Below are positions 1 through 7,712 of a stretch of DNA of 39,932 nt, in pieces. The stretch covers positions 1-39,932 of the forward strand of contig JAODBN010000394.1 in assembly GCA_025463965.1 (NCBI GenBank), given 5' to 3'. The notes under the pieces are model-generated. The model had not been told where the DNA came from. It did no database searches and saw only the letters and a program-made list of their open reading frames with translations. The stretch is from Acidimicrobiaceae bacterium (lineage in GTDB: Bacteria; Actinomycetota; Acidimicrobiia; Acidimicrobiales; Bog-793). Made by a program: the position numbers and the translations under genes. The number at the start of each line of letters is the position of its first letter. Positions within the stretch are counted from its first letter, which is position 1.

Positions 1-1
1 C

Positions 2-1648
2 CTGATCAAGACGAACCGGCCGCGCTTCAACATCCGCCTGGTCGACGACAAGAGCTACCCCTACCTGGCCGTCACGGTGGGGGAGGAGTGGCCGAAGGCC
101 ACCGTCATGCGCGGCGCCAAGCGCAAGGGCACCCGCTACTTCGGCCCGTACGCCCACGCGTACGCCATCCGCGAGACCCTCGACCTCCTGCTGCGGTCCT
201 TCCCGATCCGGACCTGCACCGAGACGAAGTTCCGCCGCCACGAGCGCCTCGGTCGGCCCTGCCTGTTGCACCACATCGAGCGGTGCTCAGCGCCGTGCGT
301 GGGCGCGGTGAGCCCGGAGAAGTATCAAGAGCTCGTCGAAGAGCTGATGGCCTTCCTCGACGGGGACACGGCCCCCGTGGTCGCCCGCCTGACAAACGAG
401 ATGGCCGAAGCCGCCGACGCCCTCGAGTTCGAGCTGGCGGCCAGGGTCCGGGACCGGTTGAGCGCGGTCCGGCTCGCCAGCGAGCGCCAAGAGATGCTCG
501 TCTCCAACCAGGAGGACCTGGACGTCGTCGGGATGGCGGAGAGCGAGCTCGAGGCGGCCTTCCAGATCCTGCACGTGCGCCGGGGGCGCCTCGTCGGACG
601 CCAGGGTTTCGTGCTCGAGAAGGTCGAGCCGCTGACGCCGCCCGCGCTCGTCGCCCGCGCCCTCGAGCAGCACTACGCGGAGACCCCCCTCGGGGTGCCG
701 AAGGAGATCCTTGTCCCCGAGATCCCGGAGGACTTCGAGACCTACGGCGAGTGGCTGTCCGAGCGCCGTGGATCCGCGGTGCGGATCCGCCTCCCCGTGC
801 GCGGCCGCAAGCGGGCTCTGGTCGAGATGGCAGCGAAGAACGCGACCGAGCAGCTCCAGCGTCACGGGATGCGCCGAGCGAGCGACCTGACGAGCCGCGC
901 CCAGGCGCTCGACGAGCTGCAGGAGCACCTCGGCCTCGAGGAGGCTCCGCTTCGGATCGAGTGCTACGACATGAGCCACCTCCAGGGCACCGACTACGTC
1001 GGCTCGATGGTGGTCATGGAGGACGGGCTTCCCAAGCGCAGCGACTATCGACGCTTCAAGGTGAGCGCCGTGCAGGGAAACGACGACTACGGAGCGATGC
1101 ACGAGGTGCTGTACCGGCGCCTGCGCCGCCTCCTCGAGGAGGACACCGCGCCGCCCGATCCGACGCGCCGCCCTTCGCGCTTTGCCTACCCGCCCCAGCT
1201 GCTGTTGCTCGACGGGGGAAAGGGCCAGCTCGGGGTGGGCCTCAAGGTGCTCGAGGAGCTCGGGCTCACCGACCAGCTCGAGGTGGCCTCGCTCGCCAAG
1301 CAGTTCGAGGAGGTGTTCGTCCCCGGGCGTGAAGCCCCGGTCCGCATCCCCCGGGACTCGGCCGCCATCTACCTCCTCCAGCAGATCCGTGACGAGGCCC
1401 ACCGCTTCGCCATCAGCTACCACCGCGAGCTTCGGGGAAAGCGCATGCGCACGAGCGCCCTCGACGGCGTGCCCGGTCTCGGACCCGGTCGGCGAAAGCG
1501 CCTCGAGTCCGAGCTCGGCGGGGTGCGGGCGGTGCGCGCCGCCACCTTGGAGGAGCTGCTCGCGCTGTCGTGGCTGCCGGAGAAGGTGGCCCGCGCGCTG
1601 TTCGCCCGCCTGCACCCCGAGGCGCGACCCCAGGCCGTCTCGGCGTGA
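2..1648 (+). CDS. uvrC: UvrABC excinuclease subunit C (5' end missing)
   Basis: Nucleotide-excision-repair endonuclease that cuts on both sides of a lesion after UvrA/UvrB loading. The frame is open from base 2, so the gene begins before the window; the first visible residues (LIKTNRPRFNIRLVDDKSYPYL) belong to the end of the GIY-YIG domain, most of which is missing. Visible in order are the Cys-rich stretch (CLLHHIERCSAPC), the UVR motif that contacts UvrB (around bases 360-470), the RNase-H-like nuclease domain (ECYDMSHLQG, then GNDDYGAMHEV) and a C-terminal double helix-hairpin-helix (DGVPGLGPGRRKRLE). The C-terminus looks complete. It shares bases GTGA with the next gene and starts a coupled string of genes. 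Confidence 0.97.
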   Translation: MIKTNRPRFNIRLVDDKSYPYLAVTVGEEWPKATVMRGAKRKGTRYFGPYAHAYAIRETLDLLLRSFPIRTCTETKFRRHERLGRPCLLHHIERCSAPCVGAVSPEKYQELVEELMAFLDGDTAPVVARLTNEMAEAADALEFELAARVRDRLSAVRLASERQEMLVSNQEDLDVVGMAESELEAAFQILHVRRGRLVGRQGFVLEKVEPLTPPALVARALEQHYAETPLGVPKEILVPEIPEDFETYGEWLSERRGSAVRIRLPVRGRKRALVEMAAKNATEQLQRHGMRRASDLTSRAQALDELQEHLGLEEAPLRIECYDMSHLQGTDYVGSMVVMEDGLPKRSDYRRFKVSAVQGNDDYGAMHEVLYRRLRRLLEEDTAPPDPTRRPSRFAYPPQLLLLDGGKGQLGVGLKVLEELGLTDQLEVASLAKQFEEVFVPGREAPVRIPRDSAAIYLLQQIRDEAHRFAISYHRELRGKRMRTSALDGVPGLGPGRRKRLESELGGVRAVRAATLEELLALSWLPEKVARALFARLHPEARPQAVSA

Positions 1649-2475
1649 GCGCCGAGTCCGACCCGGGCGCGGACTGGGACGAGCTCGCCCCGTGGTGGAA
1701 GGCCACCTTCACGGGGGGAGCGGATCCCGAGTACGACCTCGAGATCCTGCCCATCGTGCGAAACGCCCTCGCCGGCTGTCGGCGCGTGCTCGATCTCGGC
1801 TGTGGCGAGGGCCAGGTCTCCCGGGCCGTCTCGGCCGAGATCGGCCGCGGTGCGGTCGTCGTCGGGCTCGACCCCTCGGCTGCGCAGCTCGCCAACGCCT
1901 GGGTGGCGGGGGGCCCTCCGCAGTACGTGCGGGGCAAGGGCGAGCAGCTGCCCTTCGCCGACGGCACCTTCGACGGGGTGTGCTGCTGTCTCGTCATCGA
2001 GCACGCCGACGACGTCGACGCGGTGCTCGCGGAGGTGGCCCGCGTCGTGGCGGTCGGGGGCCGCTTCGTCCTCCTCGTGAACCACCCGCTCTACCAGGGC
2101 CCGGCTTCGGGACTGATCGACGACCGGATCCTGGACGAGCGCTACTGGCGCGTTGGCCCCTACCTCACCGAGTCGCGCGGGCCCGAGGAGGTCGACCCGG
2201 GCGTCGCGGTGGTCTTCGCCCACCGGCCACTGTCGCGCTACATCAACCCGCTGGCAGCCGCCGACCTCGTACTCGTGGAGATGCTCGAGCCCCCGCCGCG
2301 CCGCGAGCTGCTCGAGGGCTCTCCCGCCCCCGAGCTTGAGGGCGCGATCCCGCGGCTGTTGGCGATGTGCTTCGAGCGCCGTCCCCGGTCGGGCGCGAGA
2401 ATCGGGTGGTCCGACGCCGGAGAGGCGCCGGCAGGAGCGGTCCAGGAGGGCGGGCGGCGGTGGCCGAGTACCTGA
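1645..2475 (+). CDS. Class I SAM-dependent methyltransferase
   Basis: A 276-residue protein with the Rossmann-type SAM-binding motif I (VLDLGCGEGQVS), an acidic motif II region (VVVGLDPSAAQL) and the post-motif VIEHADDVDAVLAEVARVV typical of the Methyltransf_11 group. The substrate cannot be told. I chose the GTG at 1645 because it overlaps the uvrC stop (GTGA) and lies just before the first conserved residues; an in-frame start further upstream would lie inside uvrC. The 3' end overlaps the start of rapZ by 16 bases, so it is probably translated together with uvrC and rapZ. A methyltransferase here is not part of the classical uvrC-rapZ pair. Confidence 0.85.
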   Translation: MSAESDPGADWDELAPWWKATFTGGADPEYDLEILPIVRNALAGCRRVLDLGCGEGQVSRAVSAEIGRGAVVVGLDPSAAQLANAWVAGGPPQYVRGKGEQLPFADGTFDGVCCCLVIEHADDVDAVLAEVARVVAVGGRFVLLVNHPLYQGPASGLIDDRILDERYWRVGPYLTESRGPEEVDPGVAVVFAHRPLSRYINPLAAADLVLVEMLEPPPRRELLEGSPAPELEGAIPRLLAMCFERRPRSGARIGWSDAGEAPAGAVQEGGRRWPST

Positions 2476-3314
2476 TCGTCGCGGGGATGTCGGGGGCCGG
2501 GCGCTCCTCGGCCGCGGCGACCCTCGAGGACATGGGCTGGTTCGTGATCGACAACCTGCCGCCGTCGCTGATCGGCAAGGTCGCCGACCTGGCCAGCCAC
2601 CCCGGCTCCGAGCTCGACCGCTTCTGCTTCGTGGCCGGCCGCGGCGGGCTCGAGTCGATGAACGAGCTCGTCCCCGCCATCGAGACCCTGCGCTCGAGCG
2701 GGGCGCGGGTGCGGGTGCTCTTCCTCGACGCCTCCGACGAGGTCCTGGTGCGCCGCTACGAGGGCAGCCGGCGCCGCCACCCGCTCGAGGCCGACGGGGT
2801 GCTCGAGTCGATCCGCCTCGAGCGCGACCTCCTGCGCCCCATCCGCGAGAGCGCCGAGGTCGTGATCGACACGAGCTCGGTGAACGTCCACCAGCTGCGG
2901 GACCGCCTCCAGGAGCTGTTCTCGAGCAAGGAGTCGCCGGGGGGCATGGAGACGAGCGTGGTCTCCTTCGGCTTCAAGCACGGGCTGCCGCTCGACGTGG
3001 ACCTCGTGCTCGACTGTCGCTTCCTGCCCAACCCCCACTGGGTGGAGGCGCTCCGGCCGCACACCGGTCTCGACGAGGACGTGCGCGAGTACGTGTTGGA
3101 GCGCCCCGAGGCCCAGGAATTCCTGGCCAGGATCACGGACCTGCTCGAGTTCCTCTTGCCCGCCTACGCGAAGGAGGGCAAGTCCTACCTGTCGATCGCC
3201 ATCGGCTGCACGGGGGGCCGGCACCGCTCGGTGGCGATCGCCGAAGAGCTCGCCAAGGCGATCCGCGCGCAGGGCTTCGCGCCCACCGTGCACCACCGGG
3301 ACATCGATCGTTGA
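2460..3314 (+). CDS. rapZ: RapZ-family nucleotide-binding protein (YvcJ)
   Basis: A 284-residue P-loop protein of the RapZ/YvcJ family. In Enterobacteria RapZ is an RNase adaptor controlling glmS through small RNAs; in Gram-positive bacteria the homologue YvcJ hydrolyses nucleotides and its role is less clear. Visible are the Walker A motif (GMSGAGRSSA), the family block FVIDNLPPSL, a Walker-B-like LFLDASDE, and the highly conserved C-terminal block SFGFKHGLPLDVDLVLDCRFLPNPHW, ending with IGCTGGRHRSVAIAE. The start is the GTG at 2460, giving the usual N-terminus immediately before the P-loop. Its stop overlaps the proposed TTG start of yvcK. Confidence 0.95.
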   Translation: MAEYLIVAGMSGAGRSSAAATLEDMGWFVIDNLPPSLIGKVADLASHPGSELDRFCFVAGRGGLESMNELVPAIETLRSSGARVRVLFLDASDEVLVRRYEGSRRRHPLEADGVLESIRLERDLLRPIRESAEVVIDTSSVNVHQLRDRLQELFSSKESPGGMETSVVSFGFKHGLPLDVDLVLDCRFLPNPHWVEALRPHTGLDEDVREYVLERPEAQEFLARITDLLEFLLPAYAKEGKSYLSIAIGCTGGRHRSVAIAEELAKAIRAQGFAPTVHHRDIDR

Positions 3315-4213
3315 CCGGGCCTCGGGCGCTTGTTCTCGGCGGCCCGAAGGTGACGGCGATCGGTGGCGGGCACGGCCTTGCCCGCAGCCTCGGCGCCGCC
3401 CGGCGCTTCGCCGGCGAGCTGGCAGCGGTGGTGTCGGTGGCGGACGACGGGGGATCGTCGGGCCGGCTTCGCGACGAGCTCGGGATCCCGGCCCCGGGGG
3501 ACGTGCGTCGGGCGATCGGGGCGATGCTCGTCGAGCCGGACCGGCTCGGGCCGCTCCTCGAGTACCGCTTCAGCGGCGGGGACCTCGACGGCCACGCCTA
3601 CGGCAACCTTCTCCTCGCGGCGCTCGCCGCCACCACCGGCGACTTCGCCGCGGCGGTGGCCGAGGCGTGCTCCCTCCTCGGCACGCTCGGGCCGGTCTTC
3701 CCCGCCACGACGGAAGCGGTGGTGCTGCGCGGCGAGGCGGGATCGCTGGCGGTGTGCGGCCAGGTGGCGGTGATGGGGACCGCCGGGCTCGAGCGCGTGG
3801 CGATCGAGCCAGCCGACGCCCGAACGCCGCCCGGGGCGCTCGACGCGGTGGAGCGAGCCGACCTCGTCGTGCTCGGCCCCGGTTCGCTGTTCACGAGCGT
3901 GCTCGCCGCGCTCGCCGCCCCCGAGCTCGCCGCGGCGGTGGGGGAGTGCAAGGGCAAAGTGGCCTACGTGTGCAACCTGCACGAGCAGCGGCCCGAGACG
4001 GAGGGCTACGACGTGGCGACGCACCTCTCGGTGCTCGCCGCCCACGGCGTGCGCCCGGACGTCGTCGTCGTGGACCGCGCCACGATCTCGCTCGGCGACG
4101 TCCCGCCCGGCGTCGAGCTGGCGTTCGGCGACCTGTGTGGGCCGAGCGGGCGAGCGCACGACGAGCGACGTCTGGCGGTCCTGCTCGCCGGGCTCGCCAA
4201 ACGGCCCTCCTAG
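3311..4213 (+). CDS. yvcK: YvcK/CofD-like gluconeogenesis factor
   Basis: A member of the YvcK branch of the CofD superfamily, which binds UDP-sugars and is needed for growth and cell shape on gluconeogenic carbon sources. Family signatures are present: IGGGHGLARSL, SVADDGGSSGRLRDELG, the GDVRRAIGAM block and VVLGPGSLFTSVL. About 300 residues, slightly short for the family. The start could be TTG 3311 (overlapping the rapZ stop, chosen here) or GTG 3350, just before the conserved core. The gene that usually comes next, whiA, is absent: only 133 bases separate this stop from gap. Confidence 0.93.
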   Translation: MTGPRALVLGGPKVTAIGGGHGLARSLGAARRFAGELAAVVSVADDGGSSGRLRDELGIPAPGDVRRAIGAMLVEPDRLGPLLEYRFSGGDLDGHAYGNLLLAALAATTGDFAAAVAEACSLLGTLGPVFPATTEAVVLRGEAGSLAVCGQVAVMGTAGLERVAIEPADARTPPGALDAVERADLVVLGPGSLFTSVLAALAAPELAAAVGECKGKVAYVCNLHEQRPETEGYDVATHLSVLAAHGVRPDVVVVDRATISLGDVPPGVELAFGDLCGPSGRAHDERRLAVLLAGLAKRPS

Positions 4214-4346
4214 CCGCCCGAGGCGCGAATACGTCCTGCTCAGGGGGCTAGTTGCACTCCGGTCTCTGCTGCGTCACATTGGAGGCTCCGAATTCAAGGG
4301 GTGGGTGCTCGCGCGGGCGCTCGCCGGAAAGCCGGAGGGCGATGCG

Positions 4347-5366
4347 ATGACGGTTCGAGTAGCGGTGAACGGCTTCGGCCGGATCGGCAGGAACTTCCTC
4401 CGCGCGGCCCACGAACAGGGCGCGGACCTCGAGATCGTCGCCGTGAACGACCTGGTCAGCCCCGAGACCAACGCCCACCTGCTGCGCTACGACTCGACGC
4501 ACGGGCGCTTCGCCGGCGAGGTGGTCGTCGACGAGCGCGGCATCGTCGTCGACGGCAAAGTCACTCAGGCCTTCGCGGAGCGGGACCCGAGCCAGCTCCC
4601 CTGGAAGCAGCTCGAGGTCGACGTGGTCATCGAGTCGACCGGCCGCTTCACCAAGCGTGCCGCGGCGGAGGCCCACCTGCAGGCGGGTGCGGGCCGCGTG
4701 ATCATCTCCGCCCCCTCGGACGACGCGGACGCCACCTTCGTCGTCGGCGTCAACGACGACACCTACGACCCCGACGCGCACCAGATCGTGTCCAACGCCT
4801 CGTGCACGACGAACTGCTTCGTGCCGATGATCAAGGTCCTCGACGACGCCTTCGGCGTGCACAAGGGCCTCATGACGACGGTGCACGCCTACACGAACGA
4901 CCAGGAGCTGCTCGACCTCGCACGGGACAACCTGCGTCGGGCGCGAGCCGCGGCCGTGAACATCGTTCCCTCCTCGACCGGGGCTGCCCGGGCCACCGGG
5001 CTCGTGCTCTCCTCGATGAAGGGTCGTCTCGACGGCTCGTCGCTACGCGTGCCGGTCCAGGACGGCTCGATCACCGACTTCACCGGCATCGTGAACGCCG
5101 CGGTCGACAAGGCGGCGGTCAATGCCGCCTTCGCCGAGGCCGCCGCCTCCGGGCCGCTGTCCAAGGTGCTGGTGTACACCGAGGACGAGATCGTCTCGAC
5201 CGACATCGTGGGGTCGGCTGCCTCCTGCACCTTCGACTCCAAGCTGACGATGGTCATGCCCCTCGACGACAACAGCACGCTGGTCAAGATCTTCGGCTGG
5301 TACGACAACGAGTGGGGCTACTCGAGCCGGCTCGTGGACCTGGTCGGCATCGTCGGGGCTCGGTGA
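4347..5366 (+). CDS. gap: Glyceraldehyde-3-phosphate dehydrogenase, type I
   Basis: A 339-residue glycolytic enzyme that converts glyceraldehyde-3-phosphate to 1,3-bisphosphoglycerate with NAD(P). The N-terminal nucleotide-binding motif (VAVNGFGRIGR), the catalytic Cys in SNASCTTNC, and the C-terminal WYDNEWGYSSR are all seen. The start at ATG 4347 follows a purine-rich GGAGGG-like ribosome site. The stop overlaps the pgk start (GTGA), so gap and pgk are translationally coupled. The 133-base gap upstream holds no recognisable gene. Confidence 0.97.
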   Translation: MTVRVAVNGFGRIGRNFLRAAHEQGADLEIVAVNDLVSPETNAHLLRYDSTHGRFAGEVVVDERGIVVDGKVTQAFAERDPSQLPWKQLEVDVVIESTGRFTKRAAAEAHLQAGAGRVIISAPSDDADATFVVGVNDDTYDPDAHQIVSNASCTTNCFVPMIKVLDDAFGVHKGLMTTVHAYTNDQELLDLARDNLRRARAAAVNIVPSSTGAARATGLVLSSMKGRLDGSSLRVPVQDGSITDFTGIVNAAVDKAAVNAAFAEAAASGPLSKVLVYTEDEIVSTDIVGSAASCTFDSKLTMVMPLDDNSTLVKIFGWYDNEWGYSSRLVDLVGIVGAR

Positions 5367-6532
5367 GCCCGACCACCGGCGGCATCCCGGTCCTCGAGGA
5401 CCTCCCTCCGCTCTCCGGCAAGAAGGTCCTGCTGCGGGCCGACTACAACGTGCCCCTCGCCGAGGGGCGCGCCGGCGAGCGGGTGGTGGTGGACGACTTC
5501 CGCATCCGCGCCACCCTGCCGACGATCCAGTGGCTGCTCGCACAGGGCGCCGAGGTCACCGCCTGCACCCACCTCGGGCGGCCGAAGGGCGCTCCGGACC
5601 CCCGCTACGACGTCGCTCCGGTGCGGGCGCGCCTCGCCGAGCTCGCACCCGGGGTGTCGCTCGAGCAGAACCTGCGCTTCGACCCGGGCGAGGAGGCGAA
5701 CGACCCCGCCACCGTGCAGCGCCTGATCGCCGGATTCGACGCCTACGTGAACGACGCCTTCGGCGCCGCGCACCGGGCGCACGCATCGGTCGTCGGCCCG
5801 CCGAAGTTCCTGCCGTCCGCGGCGGGGCGTCTCCTCCAGCGCGAGGTCGAGGTGCTCGGCGGACTGCTCGGCTCGCCCGAGCGGCCCTTCATCGCGGTGG
5901 TGGGCGGTGCCAAGGTCGCCGACAAGCTGGCGGTGCTTCGCAGCCTGATCAAGAAGGTCGACACGGTGCTCGTCGGCGGGGGGATGAGCTACACGGTCCG
6001 CGCCGCGCTCGGGCACCCGATCGGTGCCTCCCTGTTCGACGCCTCCAAGGTCGAGGAGTGCCGCGAGCTGCTCGACGGGGACACCGAGATCCTGCTTCCC
6101 ACCGACATGGTGGCGCTGTCGCCCGACGGAAAGATCAACTTCGGGGGCCACCCCGAGCTCGAGGCGACCGGCTCCACGCGCGTCGTCGGGCGCGACGTCC
6201 CCGACGGCTGGGAGGCGATCGACATCGGCCCCGAGACCCGGGTCCGCTACCGAGAGCGCATCCTCAAGGCGCGCACGGTGCTGTGGAACGGGCCGATGGG
6301 CGCCTTCGAGGACGGCCGCTTCGGCGAGGGCACCCGCTCGGTTGCCGAGGCGGTGTCCGAATGCCCGGGCTTCACGGTGGTCGGCGGCGGCGACTCGGCC
6401 GCGGCGCTCGACAAGTTCAACATCGCAGGCGAGATCGACCACGTCTCCACCGGCGGTGGCGCCTCGCTGGAGTTCCTCGAAAAGGGCGACCTGCCCGGCC
6501 TGGCGGCACTGCGCGCCGGCCGGACCGGTTAG
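5363..6532 (+). CDS. pgk: Phosphoglycerate kinase
   Basis: A 389-residue phosphoglycerate kinase that makes ATP from 1,3-bisphosphoglycerate. Signature blocks are the N-terminal KKVLLRADYNVPL, the substrate-binding THLGRPKG, VVGGAKVADKL, and the C-terminal nucleotide-binding GGGDSAAAL followed by VSTGGGASLEFLE. The GTG start overlaps the gap stop. tpiA starts 10 bases downstream, so gap-pgk-tpiA is one operon. Confidence 0.97.
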   Translation: MSPTTGGIPVLEDLPPLSGKKVLLRADYNVPLAEGRAGERVVVDDFRIRATLPTIQWLLAQGAEVTACTHLGRPKGAPDPRYDVAPVRARLAELAPGVSLEQNLRFDPGEEANDPATVQRLIAGFDAYVNDAFGAAHRAHASVVGPPKFLPSAAGRLLQREVEVLGGLLGSPERPFIAVVGGAKVADKLAVLRSLIKKVDTVLVGGGMSYTVRAALGHPIGASLFDASKVEECRELLDGDTEILLPTDMVALSPDGKINFGGHPELEATGSTRVVGRDVPDGWEAIDIGPETRVRYRERILKARTVLWNGPMGAFEDGRFGEGTRSVAEAVSECPGFTVVGGGDSAAALDKFNIAGEIDHVSTGGGASLEFLEKGDLPGLAALRAGRTG

Positions 6533-6542
6533 GGGCCCGGCC

Positions 6543-7322
6543 TTGGGAGGAGCCGAGCGGGGGATCCTGGTCAGCGGCAACTGGAAGATGAACGAGAACC
6601 ACTTCGAGGCGCTCAAGCTCATCCAGGAGCTGGCTGCCCTGCTGCGCAGCGGAGGCGTGCCCGAGGGACGCGAGGCGAGCGTGCATCCGCCGTTCACCTC
6701 CATCCGCACCGTGCAGACCGCCGTCGAGACCGACCACGTGCCGCTCTCGCTCGGCGCCCAGGACTGCCACCATGCCGATCGCGGCGCTTTCACCGGAGAG
6801 GTGAGCGCCGAGATGCTGGCCAAGCTGAACGTGGTCTACGTGATCGCCGGGCACTCCGAGCGTCGGACCTACTGCGGGGAGACCGACGAGCAGGTGCGCG
6901 CCAAGGTGGACGCCATCTACCGCAACGGCATGCGCCCGATCGTCTGTGTCGGCGAGCACCTGGCCGAGCGCCAGGCGGGCGAGGCCGTGGCAAAGGTGCG
7001 CAGCCAGGTCGCCGCGGTGTTCTCCGGGCGCTCCGCCGAGCAGGTCGCCGCTGCGGTCGTCGCCTACGAGCCGGTGTGGGCGATCGGGACGGGGGAGAGC
7101 GCCACCCCCGAGGACGCCGAGACGATGTGCGCGGAGATCCGGGCCGAGCTCGTGGCCCAGGCCGGCGCCCAGGCGGGCTCGGCGCGTGTGCAGTACGGAG
7201 GATCGGTAGGGCCCGACAGCGCCGGCGAGCTTCTGGCGCAGGAGAACGTCGACGGCCTCCTCGTCGGGGGAGCGAGCCTCGACGCAGGAAAGTTCGTGGC
7301 GATCCTCCACGCCGGGGCCTGA
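6543..7322 (+). CDS. tpiA: Triosephosphate isomerase
   Basis: A 259-residue (beta/alpha)8 barrel enzyme interconverting dihydroxyacetone phosphate and glyceraldehyde-3-phosphate. Substrate-binding SGNWKMN, the catalytic His in IAGHSERR, the catalytic Glu in AYEPVWAIGTG (loop 6 follows) and the phosphate-binding YGGSVGPDSAGEL are all visible. The TTG at 6543 is chosen as start because no ATG or GTG lies between the pgk stop and the conserved GILVSGNWKMN segment. Confidence 0.96.
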   Translation: MGGAERGILVSGNWKMNENHFEALKLIQELAALLRSGGVPEGREASVHPPFTSIRTVQTAVETDHVPLSLGAQDCHHADRGAFTGEVSAEMLAKLNVVYVIAGHSERRTYCGETDEQVRAKVDAIYRNGMRPIVCVGEHLAERQAGEAVAKVRSQVAAVFSGRSAEQVAAAVVAYEPVWAIGTGESATPEDAETMCAEIRAELVAQAGAQAGSARVQYGGSVGPDSAGELLAQENVDGLLVGGASLDAGKFVAILHAGA

Positions 7323-7465
7323 GACCCCAGCACCCGAGGCATAGCGCTAGAGGCATGCACCCGAGCCGCAGCAGACGGGCCACGGCGCTTGATCCGAAGG
7401 GGACGGGGCGGTCGGCGCTTCGCCGAATGGTCCTCAGGTGCCGCAGCTTTGCCGCCAGGCCCGAC

Positions 7466-7481
7466 TGCTAGCCTGCTCAGC
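7466..7481 (+). promoter_or_regulatory. Probable -10 element of a leaderless secG transcript
   Basis: TAGCCT at 7469-7474, preceded by TGC (an extended -10 pattern), ends 7 bases before the secG GTG. No ribosome-binding site lies between. This is the usual layout of leaderless actinobacterial genes; it is a reading of the sequence only. Confidence 0.4.
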
Positions 7482-7712
7482 GTGCTGACGGACGTGCTTG
7501 TCGGGGTCGAGGTTCTCTGTAGCTTCGCCCTGATTCTCTTGATCCTGCTCCACTCGGGGCGAGGCGGCGGTCTTTCGGACATGTTCGGATCGTCGGTCGG
7601 ATCGGCCGCCGCGGGTTCCACCGTGGCCGAGAAGAACCTGGACCGCCTGACGGTGACGGTCGCGGTGCTGTTCGCCTTCAGCACCGTGATCATCGGCCTG
7701 CGGTGGGGCTGA
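7482..7712 (+). CDS. secG: Protein-export membrane subunit SecG
   Basis: A 76-residue small membrane protein of the SecYEG translocon. It has two hydrophobic segments (VEVLCSFALILLILLHSG and VTVAVLFAFSTVIIGL) separated by the Gly/Ser-rich cytoplasmic loop typical of SecG (SGRGGGLSDMFGS..GS..G.T.AEKNLDR). The GTG at 7482 gives the family's usual length; an upstream in-frame start would add a charged, non-homologous extension. Its position after tpiA is the common actinobacterial arrangement. The 3' end overlaps the next gene by 10 bases. Confidence 0.92.
   Translation: MLTDVLVGVEVLCSFALILLILLHSGRGGGLSDMFGSSVGSAAAGSTVAEKNLDRLTVTVAVLFAFSTVIIGLRWG

Noticed and set aside
88..1332. Long second-frame and antisense open frames inside uvrC, rapZ, gap, pgk and tpiA
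   Set aside because: They are Arg/Pro/Ala-rich shadows produced by high GC; the overlapping frames carry unmistakable family motifs.
7323..7468. Small gene between tpiA and secG
   Set aside because: Short frames exist but lack a ribosome site and are not conserved-looking; the stretch appears to be a promoter region.
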